Shown here: positions 5,650 through 8,671 of the stretch, one piece after another
Layout: each line of letters opens with the position of its first letter
Position numbering within the stretch: position 1 is the first letter of the stretch
Source: Candidatus Thorarchaeota archaeon
Lineage (GTDB): Archaea; Asgardarchaeota; Thorarchaeia; Thorarchaeales; Thorarchaeaceae
Reading direction: 5' to 3'
DNA length: 8,671 nt
Assembly (NCBI GenBank): GCA_030638785.1
Contig: DAOWDY010000024.1
Location: 1-8,671 of the forward strand
Made by a program: the position numbers and the translations under genes
Notes under the pieces: generated by a model
What the model was told of the DNA's origin: nothing
What the model saw: the letters and a program-made list of their open reading frames with translations, nothing else
Database searches by the model: none

Positions 5650-6627
5650 ATGAACTATGTTCTCTCTCATGGCGACGTTGATGGCATCACTTCTGGTGCT
5701 ATTAGTCTTCTCAAATTTCCAGGCTCTACTTATTACTTCTCGAAACCCTCACAGATACATAATGACCTATACAGGATTGCAAAGGAACGACCTGATATTG
5801 TTAGCGTGAGTGATATTGCAGTTAATAAGAAGCGCTTTGACAATATCCTCAGTGCCCTTGATAGGTTCCCAGAATCAACAGAAATCTATTGGACCGATCA
5901 CCATCCAATTGGTCGGAAACAGAAGAGAGAGCTAGAAACACGTGTGAGCCTGGTTCATGAGATTGGACCATCGGCCGCAGAATTGGTATATCGGAGATTT
6001 GAGAACGACCTACCAGAGCACGCTCTTCGTTTAGCACTTTATGGTGCAATTGGGGACTACTGTGACAACTCCAACTTTGCCCAGTTACATTTCGAAGATT
6101 ATGATAAGAGAACTCTCTATCTTGAAGCAGGGCTTCTTGTTCAATCTTTGCAGGAAATTGATTATCAACGAGAGTCAAAGGATTTAGTTCGCGAGCTCGC
6201 TCTCGGAGTGGCTCCCAGTGCAATGAACAATATTGTACAATTGGCTGTGAAGGCAACGCGTATCGAAAATGAGGTCTTCAAATATGTACAAACTAACGCC
6301 AGAAAGCTTGGAAGAGTGGGATACATTCTCGATATGCCAATTCGAGGATACCGTGGAAAATCTGCGAAATTTGCAGCGTACCTCACAGATTCCAATGTCG
6401 GAATCAGCGCAAAGTCATCAGCGGACGACGTAGATATGAGCATTCGAAGAAGAGGGCTTAAGGTAGACCTCAATAAAGCGTTAAACAATATTCTATCCGG
6501 TCTCAATGATGCACATGGTGGAGGGCATCCTGCAGCTGCAGGGGCATCTATGCATAGAAACGAGTTTCCGAGATTTCTCCAGCGACTGGCTGACTACGTG
6601 GATGCAAATATCAGCCGAAAAACATGA
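5650..6627 (+). CDS. DHH/DHHA1-family phosphoesterase
   Basis: This is a 325-residue soluble protein with the full set of DHH metal-site motifs: motif I HGDVDG (7-12; H7, D9, D11), motif II around SDIAVN (D55), motif III TDHHP (D83, H84, H85) and motif IV GDYCD (D136). The C-terminal DHHA1 substrate-binding domain carries the GGGHPAAAGA loop (290-299). Such enzymes use two Mn ions to cleave phosphodiesters; known activities include RecJ-type 5' exonuclease, oligoribonucleotide (nanoRNA) hydrolysis and cyclic dinucleotide hydrolysis. The short length, with no extra OB-fold or membrane/GGDEF-like modules, fits a stand-alone archaeal RecJ-like or nanoRNase-type enzyme. The sequence does not decide the substrate. 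The gene is last in the train, 21 bases after the membrane-protein gene, and its 3' end overlaps the convergent transporter gene by 17 bases. Confidence 0.92.
   Translation: MNYVLSHGDVDGITSGAISLLKFPGSTYYFSKPSQIHNDLYRIAKERPDIVSVSDIAVNKKRFDNILSALDRFPESTEIYWTDHHPIGRKQKRELETRVSLVHEIGPSAAELVYRRFENDLPEHALRLALYGAIGDYCDNSNFAQLHFEDYDKRTLYLEAGLLVQSLQEIDYQRESKDLVRELALGVAPSAMNNIVQLAVKATRIENEVFKYVQTNARKLGRVGYILDMPIRGYRGKSAKFAAYLTDSNVGISAKSSADDVDMSIRRRGLKVDLNKALNNILSGLNDAHGGGHPAAAGASMHRNEFPRFLQRLADYVDANISRKT
6611..6627. other. 17-base convergent overlap of two coding ends
   Basis: The last 17 bases of the DHH phosphoesterase gene (stop TGA at 6625-6627) are also the last 17 bases of the OPT transporter gene on the other strand (stop at 6611-6613). 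There is therefore no spacer for a terminator, and each transcript must end inside the opposing gene. A T5 run on the minus strand (6618-6622) just before the transporter stop is the only terminator-like signal at the junction. Confidence 0.85.
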
Positions 6628-8671
6628 GTGCGTTGTACAAGACCCAGATTACAGTGACAATAGCTTCTCCGGCAATGATACCACTGAGCAACTTGGTCAT
6701 TTTCTTATATCTGGGGGAATCGGTTGGGTCCTCAATTGAAGGATCATTGTGTGTCCTCTTTAGGTGATAGTCGATGAATCCACCAAATAACATGGCCACT
6801 GTTGTTGCTGGAGGAATTAGGAGGCCAACTGCTAGACTCATTGGACTCAAACCTCTCTTACTCAGCTCACGTCCAGCTAGGAACCCGATGATTCCGAACA
6901 TGACAAGATAGACAAATGCAAGAGCTGGATGCACACCTGTAATCTGGTCTATTCCTGGAAGCTGAAAGTTACTCAATCCTGTTAGACTTATAACAAGAAA
7001 GCCAAAGAGCTGTGCTGCAGGTGCTGGGAAGTCAGTTCCTCCAAATCCGTAGGTGATGTATAGAACGTAGGTAATAAGAGACCCTACGAATGTTCCCAAG
7101 AGAGCCCCCACGAAGACACCCTTCATCATGTCTCGTCCGCGTACACCAGTTAATGATCCCAGCTTTAGGTGAACAAGGAGTGCAATGGCAGCATCTTGAA
7201 GGGCACCTAACATTGACATGAATGTAGTTATGGCAGCAAATGATACTTGAAACAATAAAATGGCTGGAATTGCAACCATATCCGAGATATACCCCGCCAA
7301 CATTCCAGTTTCACTTATTGCTCTAGCTGTGAAGTATGCCGACATTAGTGCTATTGGTGCACCAAAGACAAAGAGTACCCATGGTATCTGTAGGTTTTCA
7401 AATGGGGCAATGACCGAGAACACGATGACACCTGTGAACGTAAAAAGTAACATCGATACAACTGCCACCCAAGGTGGAACCTGCCCTCTTCTTGATGCAA
7501 GATACTCCCTTGGATCTGCAATCATTTCACGAATTTCTTCTTTTATCAAATCGATGGAGAACAGCTCTTCTCGTACTCTCAATAATCTAGGTATGAAGGC
7601 CTGTCCTTTCTCAATAGGTTCAGATTCATCCTCAGCTGATTCTGGAGTTGTTTCTCTAATCTCTTCTTCACTTGCTTCCTCTTTTCTTGCAAACAAATCT
7701 CCAGCTATGACAGTGACAAACATACCAATAGCAAGGTATAGAATCTCAGGTCGTGTTAGATGCTCTCCATAAGGTATCGGTACAGCTCCTTCAAGCACTA
7801 TCCAGATCAGAAGAGAAGCAAGACTTCCAACCGCCATTATCAAGACTCTTTTCCAACCTACAAAGAAGCCGATGGCTCCCATAAGAGGTGAGTTGCTTAC
7901 TCCAATCCAATCTGGTACCGCTGGTGAAACCGCATGTGGAAAAGACGATAAGCTGAGCCCCTCGTTCATCGCTTCTGCAGCTCTTGTGCTACCAACCCAA
8001 GCTGCAGAAATAGCAAGTCCTGAAACAACCGTTATCTTGGAAGCAGTGTCAGCACCAAGCGAGTTAATCGTTTCAGCTTGTGGTTTTACTTGAGGCCATG
8101 GCTCATTCTCAAACCTATCTCTGAATGGAGCCATTAGAAGGAGTCCAAAGATTGCACTAACTCCGGTGACGAAGGCAATGAATTCATACGTGATGAGGCT
8201 TGCCGCTACTTCTGCAGGGGCGAAAATTGCAATAGCTGGAAAGGTGATTAGGACACCTATCGAAACCATCGAGGAACTGTTTGCAATCGCAACAACTATT
8301 GCGTTCTCTTGAGGTGTATATTTCCCGTTCATGCTCAACAGAAGAAAACCAAGTAACTCTGCGCCAACAAAGTAGACGACACCAAGCTTGAGTGCAAGAT
8401 AGATGCCAAGAAAAGTCATGATTACTCCGACTATAATTCCCGTTCCAATAGCCCGTTTTGTCAGAGGAAATTTCGGCTCACTTTTTAGAGCCGCAAAGAT
8501 AGCAAGACCGCCTGCAGCCATCACGACAATCTCTGAGAAGACTCCTAGTAGGACCGAGAGGGCAATGTACAATATTGTGGCTAACGTGATGAAAGCGAGG
8601 CCTTTCTTATCTATTGTATCTGGAAGGATTGACCCAATGAGAAGAAGAACCTCAATTACAACAGCCACAAA
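6611..8671 (-). CDS. OPT-family transporter (5' end beyond the window)
   Basis: This is a large polytopic membrane protein with about 685 visible residues, many hydrophobic segments and the layout of the oligopeptide transporter (OPT) family. Family-like features include GIYLALKLGVVYFVGAELLG (88-107), the ENAIVVAIANSSSMVSIGVL segment followed by ITFPAI (121-146), NSPLMGAIGFFVGWKRVLIM (259-278), the ARAISETGMLAGYISDM region (449-463), and GSLTGVRGRDMMKGVFVGAL (504-523). OPT carriers import peptides or metal chelates using a proton or ion gradient; the substrate here is not evident. A strongly acidic hydrophilic loop (about 328-355) splits the protein into two membrane halves. The frame stays open to the window edge. 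The first possible start is a GTG at 8668, at the head of a hydrophobic segment, so the true start probably lies outside. It is transcribed opposite to the other genes and is likely a separate unit. Confidence 0.85.
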   Translation of the reverse strand, partial: FVAVVIEVLLLIGSILPDTIDKKGLAFITLATILYIALSVLLGVFSEIVVMAAGGLAIFAALKSEPKFPLTKRAIGTGIIVGVIMTFLGIYLALKLGVVYFVGAELLGFLLLSMNGKYTPQENAIVVAIANSSSMVSIGVLITFPAIAIFAPAEVAASLITYEFIAFVTGVSAIFGLLLMAPFRDRFENEPWPQVKPQAETINSLGADTASKITVVSGLAISAAWVGSTRAAEAMNEGLSLSSFPHAVSPAVPDWIGVSNSPLMGAIGFFVGWKRVLIMAVGSLASLLIWIVLEGAVPIPYGEHLTRPEILYLAIGMFVTVIAGDLFARKEEASEEEIRETTPESAEDESEPIEKGQAFIPRLLRVREELFSIDLIKEEIREMIADPREYLASRRGQVPPWVAVVSMLLFTFTGVIVFSVIAPFENLQIPWVLFVFGAPIALMSAYFTARAISETGMLAGYISDMVAIPAILLFQVSFAAITTFMSMLGALQDAAIALLVHLKLGSLTGVRGRDMMKGVFVGALLGTFVGSLITYVLYITYGFGGTDFPAPAAQLFGFLVISLTGLSNFQLPGIDQITGVHPALAFVYLVMFGIIGFLAGRELSKRGLSPMSLAVGLLIPPATTVAMLFGGFIDYHLKRTHNDPSIEDPTDSPRYKKMTKLLSGIIAGEAIVTVIWVLYNALMFFG

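Noticed and set aside
5849..6256. 135-codon minus-strand open frame inside the phosphoesterase gene
   Set aside because: It is antisense to conserved DHH motifs, and its translation has no domain-like pattern.
6698..6710. T-rich string downstream of the phosphoesterase gene as an archaeal terminator
   Set aside because: The run is short and interrupted (TTTTCTTAT) and is explained by transporter codons on the other strand. It is possible but not supported enough to annotate.
7260..7772. 170-codon plus-strand open frame antisense to the transporter
   Set aside because: It lies wholly inside the OPT gene, has no recognisable domain, and its Ser/Ile/Thr-rich composition is what the antisense of membrane-protein codons gives.
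8666..8668. GTG as the true start of the transporter
   Set aside because: It falls at the window edge within an open hydrophobic frame, with no room to see a ribosome binding site, so the gene is treated as incomplete at its 5' end.

Overview
The window looks archaeal. It is densely packed and moderate in GC by eye, with Shine-Dalgarno-led genes, one TTG start, and an ORF 3-6627 gene train with gaps of 30 bases or less. The protein styles (a compact stand-alone DHH phosphoesterase, a DUF4350 protein with N-glycosylation sequons, an OPT-type carrier) fit an archaeon. An Asgard/Thorarchaeota-like source is my guess from general resemblance, not a demonstrated assignment. No rRNA, tRNA, CRISPR array or mobile element is visible.

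Layout, left to right on the plus strand: (1) a small membrane-anchored DUF4129-like protein, possibly clipped by the window edge (3-467); (2) a two-span membrane protein with an outward-facing DUF4350-like domain (494-1894); (3) a MoxR-type AAA+ ATPase (1910-2896); (4) a DUF58 protein with a von Willebrand A (VWA) fold and intact MIDAS (2927-4249); (5) a roughly seven-span membrane protein of unrecognised family with a highly basic cytoplasmic tail, starting at a TTG that overlaps the DUF58 stop codon (4246-5628); (6) a DHH/DHHA1 phosphoesterase (5650-6627). The opposite strand then carries a large OPT-family transporter (6611 to the right edge). It converges on the phosphoesterase gene, and the two coding ends overlap by 17 bases.

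Genes 1-4 form the widespread MoxR-DUF58-DUF4350-DUF4129 cassette. From knowledge of MoxR/VWA pairs, the likely logic is that the ATPase and VWA protein act as a chaperone or remodelling pair on the cytoplasmic face, working with the membrane proteins encoded beside them. No substrate is known. The seven-span protein, translationally coupled to DUF58, is the most interesting member: it could be a fifth component or the client. The phosphoesterase is probably co-transcribed but need not share the function. The OPT carrier is a separate transcription unit.

No stretch longer than about 30 bases lacks a coding region. The promoters of both units must lie outside the window, because no convincing internal archaeal promoter or terminator was seen.
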